Assembly: GCA_002423895.1 (NCBI GenBank)
Contig: DIOL01000009.1
Coordinates: 1 to 53,000, forward strand
Reading direction: 5' to 3'
DNA length: 53,000 nt
Source of the DNA: Bacteroidales bacterium UBA5515
GTDB lineage: Bacteria; Bacteroidota; Bacteroidia; Bacteroidales; P3
Shown: piece by piece, positions 9,484 through 18,313 of the stretch
Layout of the letters: every line of letters starts with the position of its first letter
How positions within the stretch are numbered: the stretch's first letter is position 1
The notes under the pieces: model-generated
Database searches by the model: none
What the model was told of the DNA's origin: nothing
Seen by the model: only the letters and a program-made list of their open reading frames with translations
Translations under genes and position numbers: made by a program

Positions 9484-9816
9484 CTAATCTACAGTAGATT
9501 CCAAGCCTGTTTTCACTTTATAAACTTTTTGAATTTCGGAAACATAGATAATACCATCACCATGATTGCCTGTTCTTCCTCTGTTTGAAATAATACTAAC
9601 TATTTTTTCAACATCAGAATCATTACATACTATTTCAATTTGAACTACTTTACTATCTGTTATAGAAAAGTATGTTGAAATAGATGATTCATCGCCTTCA
9701 AAATTACCTGTACCTTCAGCCATAGAAACAGTTATATTGGGAAAACCATCTAACTTTAATTGATTCAATATATCATTTACTTTAAATGGTTTTACAAATG
9801 CTTTTATTTCTTTCAT
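9484..9816 (-). CDS. PII-like signalling protein of the metal-efflux type (PII-NG-like)
   Basis: The 110-residue protein has the PII ferredoxin-like fold. It begins MKEIKAFVKPFKVNDIL, has VSMAEGTGNFEGD where the T-loop starts, and ends with the B/C-loop region RTGNHGDGIIYVSEIQKVYK, matching the classical PII signature. The T-loop is short and lacks the modified tyrosine of GlnB/GlnK, so it is unlikely to be an ammonium sensor. PII homologues beside CusA-type efflux genes are known as the PII-NG group; their ligand is not settled. The ATG at 9816 was chosen. An in-frame TTG at 9843 would overlap the adaptor stop codon and adds residues not expected in PII proteins. It sits between the RND adaptor and P-type ATPase genes. 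Confidence 0.75.
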   Translation of the reverse strand: MKEIKAFVKPFKVNDILNQLKLDGFPNITVSMAEGTGNFEGDESSISTYFSITDSKVVQIEIVCNDSDVEKIVSIISNRGRTGNHGDGIIYVSEIQKVYKVKTGLESTVD

Positions 9817-9836
9817 AAATATTTTTTTATTATTGA

Positions 9837-11021
9837 TTAACAACTCATTTCGCCTGCATTTTTCTTTGCAGAAAGCAAATTATATGCTCCTTTAATAACC
9901 ACTTTTGTATTCTTAATATCAAATCCTTCTGGTAATGTTATTTCTGTATATCCAGAATCAGAAACTCCTTTATGTATTTGTACCATCCGATATTCAGTAA
10001 AAGGTTTTCCTCCTTCTTTTTTATTCCTTACAAATAGAAATATATAATCCTTGTCATCAAAGCTAACAATTGCTTCTGATGGTATAGAGGTTACCTCATT
10101 AGTTGAAGCTTCTATATGTGCATTAACATACATTCCTGGTAATAGATTTTTACAACGACTTGAAACATTTGCATATACTTTATAAGTTTTATCCGCATTC
10201 ACAGACTTTCCTATTTGATATATTGATGCTTCATGTTCTTCTCTTTCTCCATTAATAAAGAAATGAATTTTTTGTCCATTTGAAACTTTATCTGCATCCT
10301 TTTCAAACAAATTAAGCTCAAGGAATAGTTTATCTGTATTTATTATCTCAAATAAAATATCTGATGGCGAAACGCTTTTTCCAATGCTTATATTGGCTGT
10401 TTTTACATAGCCAGAAATAGGTGAAACTAAAGCTATTGACCTGCTTATATTATCTTCATTCAATTTTAAAGGATTAATGCCTATAAGTGATAATTTCTGT
10501 TCCAAGGCATTTACTTGAACTTTTAGACTTTTGTAGTCAGAGGTAACTTGTTGCATATTCTTTTGGGAGGATATACCATTTTTATAAAGTTCTTCTTGAC
10601 GATCATATTCAGCCTTAGTAAATTTTAATTTACTTTTTGCTTCAAGATAATCTCGCTGAATGTCTACAAATTCAGGATTTTCTAAAACAGCAAGCGTTTG
10701 TCCCTTTTTAACAGTATTGCCAGGCATAAGCTTTGTGCTTTTTACAAAACCACCCATATGCATACAAACTGTTGCAAGATTTTGAGGAGCAACACCTATT
10801 AAGCCACTTACTTTAAGAGTCCCACTTATTGAACGGTATTCAATTGTTCCCATTTGAATGTCGGCAAGTTTTATCTGATCTTCTCGCATTTCAACAATAT
10901 TTTCAGGTAGTATTTCAACCTCTTTAGCTTCTTTGTCTACTTTTTTGCCGCCACTACAAGAGGCTAATGATATAAATATAGCAAATATAATTGCTGATGA
11001 TATAAATTTATTTTGTGTCAT
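9837..11021 (-). CDS. RND efflux periplasmic adaptor lipoprotein (CusB/CzcB family)
   Basis: The 394-residue membrane-fusion protein has lipobox LASC (acyl Cys near residue 22). It shows the usual adaptor order: beta-barrel start, lipoyl half GGFVKSTKLMPGNTVKKGQ, an alpha-hairpin (about 125-185, SKLKFTKAEYDRQEELY), the second lipoyl half SPISGYVKTANISIGKSV, then the beta-barrel and membrane-proximal domains. It would link the inner-membrane RND pump to the outer-membrane channel, and here both partners are encoded by the single upstream gene 11 bp away. The metal-binding methionines of CusB are not evident, which fits divalent cations better than Cu/Ag, though this is only suggestive. Confidence 0.87.
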   Translation of the reverse strand: MTQNKFISSAIIFAIFISLASCSGGKKVDKEAKEVEILPENIVEMREDQIKLADIQMGTIEYRSISGTLKVSGLIGVAPQNLATVCMHMGGFVKSTKLMPGNTVKKGQTLAVLENPEFVDIQRDYLEAKSKLKFTKAEYDRQEELYKNGISSQKNMQQVTSDYKSLKVQVNALEQKLSLIGINPLKLNEDNISRSIALVSPISGYVKTANISIGKSVSPSDILFEIINTDKLFLELNLFEKDADKVSNGQKIHFFINGEREEHEASIYQIGKSVNADKTYKVYANVSSRCKNLLPGMYVNAHIEASTNEVTSIPSEAIVSFDDKDYIFLFVRNKKEGGKPFTEYRMVQIHKGVSDSGYTEITLPEGFDIKNTKVVIKGAYNLLSAKKNAGEMSC

Positions 11022-11032
11022 AATACATTTGT

Positions 11033-14000
11033 TTAAAAGATTTTACCTTTAATGAAATCAATAGAAATAATTGTTTGGTTATAGTCGTTAAGTGCATTGA
11101 GATAATTAAGCTTAATGCTCAAAGCACGGCTAAGACTTTGGATATAACCAAAATAATCTAATGATCCTGTTTGATAACTTTTTGTTGCTTGATCAATAAT
11201 TAAATCAGCTTCAGGAATAGCTTGTCTTTCATAATAATCAAGACTGTTACTATATTTTGAATATTCTTCTATTAAGGAATTATAGTTTCCAATAAGTGAT
11301 TTTGAATAATTTTCAAAATTAATCTGAGCAACTTGTTGTTTAATTTTTGCTGCTTTAATTTTTGAAGTATAAGGAGTAAACCAAAGTGGAATTGAAATAT
11401 TAGCTTGAACACCATTAAAACGATCTCCAAGACCAAAACTGCGTTGAAGTCCATTTATTTCCTGAGTCCCTTGCATAGTTTGGCTGAAGTATCCAATTCC
11501 CCAATCAGGCAGCATCTTGCTTTTTTCTAATTTAGTTTCTAATGCTGATAATTCAAGTTGCTGCTGTGCAAGTCCTAATGAAGGGTTATCAGATATTGAT
11601 AAACTATCTGCTGATGGAGAAAAATCAAAGCGACATAATACAGTATCGGTTGGATATATAGTTAATGTTGTATTTAAAAGTATATTCAATTTCTGATTTA
11701 ATATATTTATATCAGCATTTACTTGCTTTAATTGGTTTTTAACTTCCATGCTTTGCGAACGAGCTGTAATCATTTCCAAACGATTTGTTTCTCCCGTTTT
11801 TAATCTTAACTCCGCTGCATATTGAAATCTTGAGTAAAGACTGTCTTGAAGTACAAACAATTTCTGTTTTGAGTAATAATAAGCAAGTTGCCAGTAAATT
11901 TGTTTTACTTGTGTTGCAATTTCAAGTTGAGACGTTTTTAACTCCCATTGACTGCTTTTCACATTTGCATTTGCTAATTTATTTTGATTTACGTAAACAG
12001 TAGGAAATGAAAATGACTGTGAAATAGTAAAAGTATTATCCTTAGAATATGAATTTATTTGACCATATTGTCCTTCAATAGAAGTTTTTGGAATATCAAT
12101 TGCATTTCCTTTTAAAGCTTTCTGAATATCTACAGAATAAGCAGAAGAACGTATAGATAAATTACTATCCAATGCAATTTGAATAGCTTGTTTTAAATTT
12201 ATTCTTCTTATTTCTTGAGCATTTGTAGTATTATAAAAAGATGATCCAATAAATAATAATATTAACAACGACAAGGCTTTTGCAGATTTGCGTTTAAATA
12301 TTGATTTAAAACTTTTACTTGAAAAGACAATATAAAAAATTGGTAAGATAATAAGAGTTAATATAGTTGCTGTAATTAATCCACCAATAACAACTGTTGC
12401 CAATGGTTTTTGAACTTCTGCTCCTGCAGAAGTTGATAATGCCATAGGAAGAAAACCAAGTGAGGCAACTGAAGCCGTCATCAAAACTGGACGCAAACGT
12501 GTGTGCAATCCTTTTAGTACCCTTTCTACAATATCAGTGACTCCATCTCTTTCGAGTCGATTAAATTCTGCAATAAGTACAATTCCATTAAGTACTGCTA
12601 TACCAAACAATGCAATAAATCCAACTCCAGCAGAAATAGAGAAATTCATTCCCCTAAGCCATAGAGCAAAAATCCCACCAATTATAGACATGGGTACAGC
12701 TGAGAATATTAATAAAGCTTGTTTTACTGAATGGAATGTGAAAAACAAAAGCACAAATATTAGTAATAAAGCAACAGGAACTGCAATAGATAATCTTGCT
12801 TTTGCAGCTTGAAGGTTTTGAAATTGACCTCCATAATTTACATAGTAACCAGTTGGTAATTGTACTTTTTTATCAATTTGTTTAGATACATCATCTATTA
12901 CACTTTCAATATCACGATTACGAACATTAAAACCAATTGTAATCCTTCTTTGAGCATTTTCTCTGGTAACCTGTGCTGGACCTGATTTAATTTCAATATC
13001 AGCAATTTGTTCAAAAGGTATTTGCCCCCCATTAGGAAGAGATACCATTAAGTTTTTGATATTATCTATGTCTTGACGATAATCTTTATCTAAACGTACT
13101 ACAAGCCCAAAACGTTTTTCTTGATCATAAACAACTCCCGCCTGACTTCCTGCAAAGGCAGAACGTAAGATACGATTTACATCTTCAATTGAAATACCGT
13201 ATTGAGCTAAACGATCTCTGTTATATTCAACCTGAACCTGAGCTAATCCAGTAACTTTCTCAACATTAATATCTTCAACACCTTCTATTTTTTGAATTAT
13301 TTTTTCAACTTCTGATGCTTTTTCTGATAATGTATTAAGGTCGTCACCAAATATTTTTATTGCAATATCTTGCTTTGAACCTGAAAGCAATTCATTTGAA
13401 CGCATTTGAATAGGCTGTTGAAATTCAAATTTTACACCTGCCAAAGGAATCAAAGCTTCTTCCATTTTCTCAACAAGTTCTTCTCGAGTTTTAGCACTTG
13501 TCCATTCACTTTTGTCTTTAAGAGTTATGATATAATCTCCCGTTTCCATTGGTGTAGGATCGGTTGGTATTTCACCTGCTCCTATTTTACATACAGTATG
13601 TTTTATCTCAGGAAAATTAGCAAGTAATATTTTATTAGCTTTTTTTACCTGTTCAACAGTATTTGAAAGGGAACCTCCCTGCAAAGTAATTACACCTGCA
13701 GCTAAATCTCCTTCTTCGAGTTGTGGGATAAATTCACCTCCCAAACTACTAAATACAAACAAGCTAAAGATAAATAATACAATAGCAGAAAGAGATATCA
13801 GTAATTTACGCTTAAGTGCAAATTTAATAATAGGAGTAAAACCTTTATGAATCCAATCTATAAGCTTATCGGAGAAATTGCGTTTATGTTCTGTCTTTTT
13901 GCTTAAAAATAAAGCAGAAATCATAGGAATATATGTTAGAGAAAGAATAAATGCACCCAAAATAGCAAAGGATACTACTTGTGCCATTGGGACAAACATC

Positions 14001-15427
14001 TTCCCTTCAATACCTACCAAAAAAAGAATAGGCATATAAACAATTAAGATAATTATCTCACCAAATGCTGCTGCTGTTCTTATTCGGCCTGAAGCTTGGA
14101 AAACCTCTTCATCCATTTGTTTTTGAGAAAGCTTTACAACTCCTTGATGGCGATCTTTGCCCAAAGAAGAGATTCGATGTACTACACTTTCTACAATTAT
14201 TACCGATCCGTCTACAATCAGACCAAAATCAATAGCTCCCAAACTCATTAAGTTGCCAGATACACCGAAGAAATTCATTAATGATATTGCAAAAAGTAAT
14301 GAAAGAGGAATAACGGAAGCTACAATCAGCCCCGCTCTCATATTACCTAAGAACAATACCAAAATAAAGATAACAATTAAAGCTCCTTCAATTAAATTTC
14401 TTGAAACTGTTCCAATTGCCCTATCTACAAGATCAGAACGATTTAAGAAAGGTTCTATTTTAACTCCTTTAGGCAAAGATTTTTGAATAGATTCTATCCT
14501 TTTTTCAACGTTCTTTATAACCCCATTCGCATTAGCTCCTTTTAGCATCATTACAACTCCACCAACAGCTTCTGTTGTGTCAACAACAAATGCTCCATAA
14601 CGAGTTGCATTTCCGTATTGAACAGTTGCAACATCACGAATTAAAATAGGAGTACCTGATGCATTGTTTTTAACTACAATTTTCTCAATATCCTCTAATG
14701 TTTTTATCAAACCTATACCACGAATAAAATAAGCTGTAGGTTTTTTATCAATATAGGCACTTCCTGTATTTTCGTTATTTTTTTGTAGAGCATCAAAAAT
14801 ATCATTAAGTGTAAGATTCATACTCCTTAATGTTTCTGGATTAATAGCAATTTCATATTGCTTAACAAATCCACCATAGCTATTAATATCAGCTACACCT
14901 GGAGTCCCCAACATCTCACGACGTACTACCCAATCCTGTATAGTACGCAGTTCCATTGGAGAATATTTGTTTTCATATCCTTTATCAACAGCAAGATGGT
15001 ATTGATAAATTTCTCCTAATCCTGTTGAAATTGGAGCTAATTCTATTTTTGCTAATCCCTCAGGAATCAGCTCTTCTGCTTCTTTTAGCTTTTCGCTCAT
15101 TTGTTGACGTGCCCAATACACATCTACATCATCTTTAAATACAACTGTTATTACAGATAATCCCAATCGAGAAATGGAACGTAGCTCAATAATATTAGGA
15201 ATGTTTGCAACTGCTACTTCAATTGGAGAGGTAATAGTGCTTTCAACTTCCTGAACAGCTAAAGATGGTGCAAGAGCTATAACTTGCACTTGGTTATTTG
15301 TTATATCTGGAGTTGCATCAATAGGTAATTGAGTTATTGAGTATATTCCCCAACCAATTAATGCAAAAACAAATAATCCAATAATAAATTTATTCTTTAT
15401 TGAAAAATGAATGATTTGTTTTATCAT
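11033..15427 (-). CDS. CusA/CzcA heavy-metal RND pump fused to a TolC-like outer-membrane channel
   Basis: This 1464-residue fusion begins with about 1045 residues of a complete HME-RND permease. These include TM1 near 12-30, two large periplasmic loops, and the proton-relay motif DFGLIVDG with D400, D406 and E413 in TM4. After basic residues (KRKSAK) comes a hydrophobic stretch ending NTTNA (about 1050-1068) that looks like a signal peptide. The last 395 residues then form an outer-membrane factor with paired long helices (ATRSQSMEVKNQLKQVNADI-like segments and a second repeat). Such fusions occur in Bacteroidota metal operons. The protein would need cleavage or an extra membrane crossing to place the channel in the outer membrane. 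The metal is not certain; the Zn/Cd ATPase neighbour suggests divalent ions. The frame is open throughout, so this is not an obvious sequencing error. Confidence 0.9.
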   Translation of the reverse strand: MIKQIIHFSIKNKFIIGLFVFALIGWGIYSITQLPIDATPDITNNQVQVIALAPSLAVQEVESTITSPIEVAVANIPNIIELRSISRLGLSVITVVFKDDVDVYWARQQMSEKLKEAEELIPEGLAKIELAPISTGLGEIYQYHLAVDKGYENKYSPMELRTIQDWVVRREMLGTPGVADINSYGGFVKQYEIAINPETLRSMNLTLNDIFDALQKNNENTGSAYIDKKPTAYFIRGIGLIKTLEDIEKIVVKNNASGTPILIRDVATVQYGNATRYGAFVVDTTEAVGGVVMMLKGANANGVIKNVEKRIESIQKSLPKGVKIEPFLNRSDLVDRAIGTVSRNLIEGALIVIFILVLFLGNMRAGLIVASVIPLSLLFAISLMNFFGVSGNLMSLGAIDFGLIVDGSVIIVESVVHRISSLGKDRHQGVVKLSQKQMDEEVFQASGRIRTAAAFGEIIILIVYMPILFLVGIEGKMFVPMAQVVSFAILGAFILSLTYIPMISALFLSKKTEHKRNFSDKLIDWIHKGFTPIIKFALKRKLLISLSAIVLFIFSLFVFSSLGGEFIPQLEEGDLAAGVITLQGGSLSNTVEQVKKANKILLANFPEIKHTVCKIGAGEIPTDPTPMETGDYIITLKDKSEWTSAKTREELVEKMEEALIPLAGVKFEFQQPIQMRSNELLSGSKQDIAIKIFGDDLNTLSEKASEVEKIIQKIEGVEDINVEKVTGLAQVQVEYNRDRLAQYGISIEDVNRILRSAFAGSQAGVVYDQEKRFGLVVRLDKDYRQDIDNIKNLMVSLPNGGQIPFEQIADIEIKSGPAQVTRENAQRRITIGFNVRNRDIESVIDDVSKQIDKKVQLPTGYYVNYGGQFQNLQAAKARLSIAVPVALLLIFVLLFFTFHSVKQALLIFSAVPMSIIGGIFALWLRGMNFSISAGVGFIALFGIAVLNGIVLIAEFNRLERDGVTDIVERVLKGLHTRLRPVLMTASVASLGFLPMALSTSAGAEVQKPLATVVIGGLITATILTLIILPIFYIVFSSKSFKSIFKRKSAKALSLLILLFIGSSFYNTTNAQEIRRINLKQAIQIALDSNLSIRSSAYSVDIQKALKGNAIDIPKTSIEGQYGQINSYSKDNTFTISQSFSFPTVYVNQNKLANANVKSSQWELKTSQLEIATQVKQIYWQLAYYYSKQKLFVLQDSLYSRFQYAAELRLKTGETNRLEMITARSQSMEVKNQLKQVNADINILNQKLNILLNTTLTIYPTDTVLCRFDFSPSADSLSISDNPSLGLAQQQLELSALETKLEKSKMLPDWGIGYFSQTMQGTQEINGLQRSFGLGDRFNGVQANISIPLWFTPYTSKIKAAKIKQQVAQINFENYSKSLIGNYNSLIEEYSKYSNSLDYYERQAIPEADLIIDQATKSYQTGSLDYFGYIQSLSRALSIKLNYLNALNDYNQTIISIDFIKGKIF

Positions 15428-15508
15428 ATATAAATATCTAAATAAGTTAATACAACTACATAATAATCCCCTTTATTTGATAAATAAATAAGGAAATAAA
15501 AAATAATA

Positions 15509-15823
15509 TTAACTATATTTAGGAGGATTCCAGATATAACTTATATTGAAAGAGGTATATGTGCTATTATATACAGGAAACTGAACTTTTGAAGAAGAAT
15601 AACAGTCTAAATTAATATTACAGTTCATGTGGTATATAGGTGAAACACAACGATGACATAAACAAGAACCAGGACAATGATTTGTTGTATGTTGATGATT
15701 ATGGCAGTCCGTATCTTGATATATCTCCATCATTCCCACAAGATTATCCTTATGAATATTTGGACTGTGAAATGATGTAAATATTACAAAAAAGAAAAAT
15801 AATATATATCCGAGTCCCTTCAT
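15509..15823 (-). CDS. Small secreted Cys/His-rich protein of the metal operon
   Basis: The 104-residue protein has an N-terminal hydrophobic segment (LGYILFFFFVIFTSF). Residues 39-58 form a dense candidate metal-binding cluster with C40, H41, H43, H45, H49, C50, C54, C56, H57 and C59, and further Cys lie downstream. The C terminus (SYIWNPPKYS) has an aromatic, Bacteroidota-like end. It resembles the short DUF6660-type proteins found next to cus/czc genes, but that assignment is from memory. The position between the sensor gene (62 bp upstream) and the pump (81 bp downstream) suggests a periplasmic or surface metal binder or chaperone. Confidence 0.65.
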   Translation of the reverse strand: MKGLGYILFFFFVIFTSFHSPNIHKDNLVGMMEIYQDTDCHNHQHTTNHCPGSCLCHRCVSPIYHMNCNINLDCYSSSKVQFPVYNSTYTSFNISYIWNPPKYS

Positions 15824-15885
15824 TTTTTTATTTAATCACTCTTTTATTAAGTTACAAAGGTATAAAGAAATATTTTAACTCCTAA

Positions 15886-16392
15886 TTAATTGCTTGTTTT
15901 TTTCCCATTGTTACAACAACATTTAGAATTATTCTTACAAGTAGGACGACAAACAAATATTTGTCTATAAATATCATCCATTGATGAGATTTGATCCTTA
16001 TGTAATATATTTTTTAGTTTATAGTATTGTTCAACAGATTGGTGCAAAAGTTGTTTTTGAAAATAAGTTACTTTATTTTCAAGCTTATTAATTGCTGTAG
16101 TATCATAAGGTTTATTTTCAATATAATTCATCAAAACTTCTTGGGAAAGATGCAAACTATCTGCAATTCGAATAGCAATATTTTGATGTTCTTTTTTAAT
16201 AATAGTATACTTTTTCTGCTGTGCTTTGTCAAGAGAAAGAGTTTCTGAGACATAACATTGAGTTTTTGATTTTTCAATCCTCTTTTCTTCTTTTAAATTA
16301 GAACAGCAACTATTACTTAAAAAGAAAAAGATATTTACTCCTAATAATAATAGTAATGTTATTATAATTCCAATAAAATATGACTTTTTCAT
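15886..16392 (-). CDS. CnrX/CpxP-like periplasmic heavy-metal sensor
   Basis: The 168-residue protein has one N-terminal membrane anchor (residues 7-27) followed by SNSCCSN. A mostly helical periplasmic domain (about 50-150) includes LSLDKAQQKKYTIIKKEH and a Q/K-rich hairpin, like the Spy/CpxP/CnrX superfamily. Membrane-anchored members such as CnrX bind Ni/Co and hold an anti-sigma factor. The C terminus, CRPTCKNNSKCCCNNGKK, adds a Cys-rich tail that could bind metal. Its start ATG overlaps the stop of the upstream small membrane protein by one base (TAATG), implying translational coupling and probably physical partnership. Confidence 0.7.
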   Translation of the reverse strand: MKKSYFIGIIITLLLLLGVNIFFFLSNSCCSNLKEEKRIEKSKTQCYVSETLSLDKAQQKKYTIIKKEHQNIAIRIADSLHLSQEVLMNYIENKPYDTTAINKLENKVTYFQKQLLHQSVEQYYKLKNILHKDQISSMDDIYRQIFVCRPTCKNNSKCCCNNGKKTSN

Positions 16393-16691
16393 TATTTAGA
16401 TTTTTCTATATTAAGTAATTCTGAAGGATAATAATTTACCAAGATGTCAAAATAATTATCTTCCATAAATTTATCATAAGTTTTTTGTGATATTTCTTTA
16501 GATACATAATCGGTTTTAGTAAAAGATAATATATTAAGGGTCATAAATAAGATTAAGAAAGCAAAACCAACGTTTATACTTTTATAAGCCCATTTAGGTA
16601 ATAAATCTTTTTTTGCTATCCTCATTTGAATCTTTTGAAACAAATATGGATTAGCTTCTTTTATTTTATCCTTTATTAATAAATCTTCCAT
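16392..16691 (-). CDS. Small single-pass membrane protein, anti-sigma-like
   Basis: The protein has 99 residues from the ATG at 16691 (MEDLLIKDKIK). An earlier in-frame start at 16721 only adds ten A/T-encoded residues. A cytoplasmic basic helix-rich segment of about 45 residues (FQKIQMRIAKKD) precedes one membrane helix (VGFAFLILFMTLNIL, about 52-66) and a 30-residue outer segment. This layout, first gene of the operon and coupled to a CnrX-like sensor, is what an anti-sigma factor such as CnrY would show, but no family signature was recognised. No ECF sigma factor gene is present upstream or elsewhere in the operon. Confidence 0.5.
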   Translation of the reverse strand: MEDLLIKDKIKEANPYLFQKIQMRIAKKDLLPKWAYKSINVGFAFLILFMTLNILSFTKTDYVSKEISQKTYDKFMEDNYFDILVNYYPSELLNIEKSK

Positions 16692-17012
16692 TTTATATTT
16701 TGTAATTCTCAAAATAATCAATTTATATATTAAGACATATAATTGTGCATAACCTTACACCTAAACAAATATATTCATTTTACTCTTATCACTATAAACC
16801 TCATTCTTTATGAATAATTATTATAGCATGGAATTAAAATAGTGTTTAGTAAATAGAAATGTTTATTTGGATTTTAATTTATGATTATTGATATTATGAT
16901 ACTAGTGAAGAGATTAAAACATAAAAATAATGCTTGAAATTTGCTGTATATTAAATAAAGATGTATCTTTGCAAACTTGAATATTTAAAATAATAAGTAA
17001 TTAAAAGCTATT
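16692..17012. other. Divergent intergenic region between metal operon and rpsP
   Basis: About 320 bp of A/T-rich DNA holds the divergent start regions of the metal operon (-) and rpsP (+). The rpsP promoter is clear. On the - strand only weak partial matches to TAnnTTTG occur, for example ATTATTTTGAG near 16707-16717, which would fit control by an alternative sigma factor. No small gene or RNA was recognised. Confidence 0.5.
16940..16971 (+). promoter_or_regulatory. Bacteroidota-type promoter of rpsP
   Basis: TTTG (16940-16943) and TATCTTTG (16964-16971) match the -33 and -7 consensus elements with a 20-bp spacer. The rpsP ATG follows 41 bp later. This is one of the two best-formed promoters in the window. 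Confidence 0.7.
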
Positions 17013-17582
17013 ATGGCAGTAAAAATTAGACTACAACGTAATGGAAAAAAGGGACAACCTTTTTATCATATCGTTATTGCGGATGCTCGAGCAGCACGTG
17101 ATGGAAAATTTATTGAAAAGATTGGGACTTATAATCCTATGACTTCTCCTGCAACCATTAATTTGGATACAGAAAGAGCTTGTCAATGGTTGAAAAATGG
17201 TGCACAACCAACAGATACCGCTAGAGCAATTCTTTCTTATAAAGGAGTTATGCTTAAACGTCATCTTCAAATTGGAGTTGAGAAGAAAGCAATTACTCAA
17301 GAAGTTGCTGATGCTAAATTTAATGCATGGTTAACTGAAAAAGAAAATAAGATTGCTGCAAAGAAGGAAGAGAAAAGAAATTCTTTGAAAGCAGATGCAA
17401 AAAAAGCTTTAGCTGCAGAAATGGAAGTTAATGCAAAACGTATTGCAGAAATTGAAAAGAAGAAAGAAGAAATAGAAGCAGCTAAGAGAGCTGAACTAGA
17501 AGCTGCAAAGGCTCAAGCAGAAGAAACTCCTGCACAAGCTGAAACTTCAGAAGAAACATCTGAAGAACCAAAAGCTGAATAA
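17013..17582 (+). CDS. rpsP: 30S ribosomal protein S16 with charged C-terminal extension
   Basis: Residues 1-80 are a standard bS16: start MAVKIRLQRNGKKGQPFYHI, then VADARAARDGKFIEKIGTYNP and LSYKGVMLKRHLQ. S16 binds 16S rRNA during 30S assembly. The total length is 189 residues, about twice the E. coli protein. The extra C-terminal part (about 100-189) is Lys/Glu/Ala-rich, probably a long helix or coiled coil ending in an acidic Glu/Pro/Thr/Ser tail, as is common in Bacteroidota S16. The gene is followed by its own terminator and then rimM, keeping the rpsP-rimM order, although trmD and rplS are not next. Confidence 0.97.
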   Translation: MAVKIRLQRNGKKGQPFYHIVIADARAARDGKFIEKIGTYNPMTSPATINLDTERACQWLKNGAQPTDTARAILSYKGVMLKRHLQIGVEKKAITQEVADAKFNAWLTEKENKIAAKKEEKRNSLKADAKKALAAEMEVNAKRIAEIEKKKEEIEAAKRAELEAAKAQAEETPAQAETSEETSEEPKAE

Positions 17583-17612
17583 TTGTAAATAATAATTCTT
17601 CATAATGATTGC

Positions 17613-17650
17613 AAAGACCGTATTCTTTAATTAGGAACGGTCTTTTTTTT
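17613..17650 (+). terminator. Rho-independent terminator after rpsP
   Basis: AAAGACCGT (17613-17621) pairs with ACGGTCTTT (17637-17645) around a 15-nt loop, and the T run reaches 17650. It separates rpsP from rimM, which starts 55 bp further on and must have its own promoter or depend on readthrough. Confidence 0.85.
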
Positions 17651-17705
17651 CTTATACAATAATTACACATATATAATAGTAGTAATTTATCTAAAAATTT
17701 TAATT

Positions 17706-18227
17706 ATGGACAAAAAAGAAACTTATTATTTAGGGAAGGTTGTCAAGCCTTTTGGCTTTAAAGGCGATTTGGTTTTGTTTTTTGATGTTGATGAACCTGA
17801 AGAGTATTCAAAACTTGATGGTGTTTATATTGAAATAAATAAATTATTAGTGCTTTATCCAATTAGTTCAATAAGATTAAATGGGAATAAGGCAATAGTT
17901 AGATTTGAAAACATTACTCCAGATGATAGCTTAAAGCTTATAGGCAAAGATCTTTATTTGCCTCTTTCTCTTCTTCCAAAACTTGATGGGAATAAGTTCT
18001 ACTTCCATGAAATAGTTGGTTATGAAGTTGTGGATAGAGAAAAAGGGAATATTGGAATTATTGAATCTGTAATTGAATATCCAGCTCAACCACTTTTTTC
18101 TATAAAATTAAACCAAAAAGAAATATTAATTCCTATAATTGATAAAATAATTCAAAAGGTCGACAGAGACGCTAAGATAATATATATCAATGCTCCCGCA
18201 GGGTTGATAGATTTGTATTTATCGTAA
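17706..18227 (+). CDS. rimM: 16S rRNA processing protein RimM
   Basis: The 173-residue protein has an N-terminal RimM beta-barrel starting YYLGKVVKPFGFKGDLVLFF, and a PRC-barrel half (about 95-173) with FYFHEIVGYEVVD and the ending IYINAPAGLIDLYL. RimM binds ribosomal protein S19 and the head of the 30S subunit and helps 16S maturation. It follows rpsP, as in many bacteria, but the next genes are an unrelated DUF2975/HTH pair rather than trmD. Confidence 0.95.
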   Translation: MDKKETYYLGKVVKPFGFKGDLVLFFDVDEPEEYSKLDGVYIEINKLLVLYPISSIRLNGNKAIVRFENITPDDSLKLIGKDLYLPLSLLPKLDGNKFYFHEIVGYEVVDREKGNIGIIESVIEYPAQPLFSIKLNQKEILIPIIDKIIQKVDRDAKIIYINAPAGLIDLYLS

Positions 18228-18313
18228 AAAGAAATTTATTTATCGTTATTCGATAAAAATATTTGTTTATTCGAAAAATAAATTGTTATTTTGCATCATT
18301 AAAATTACAATTT

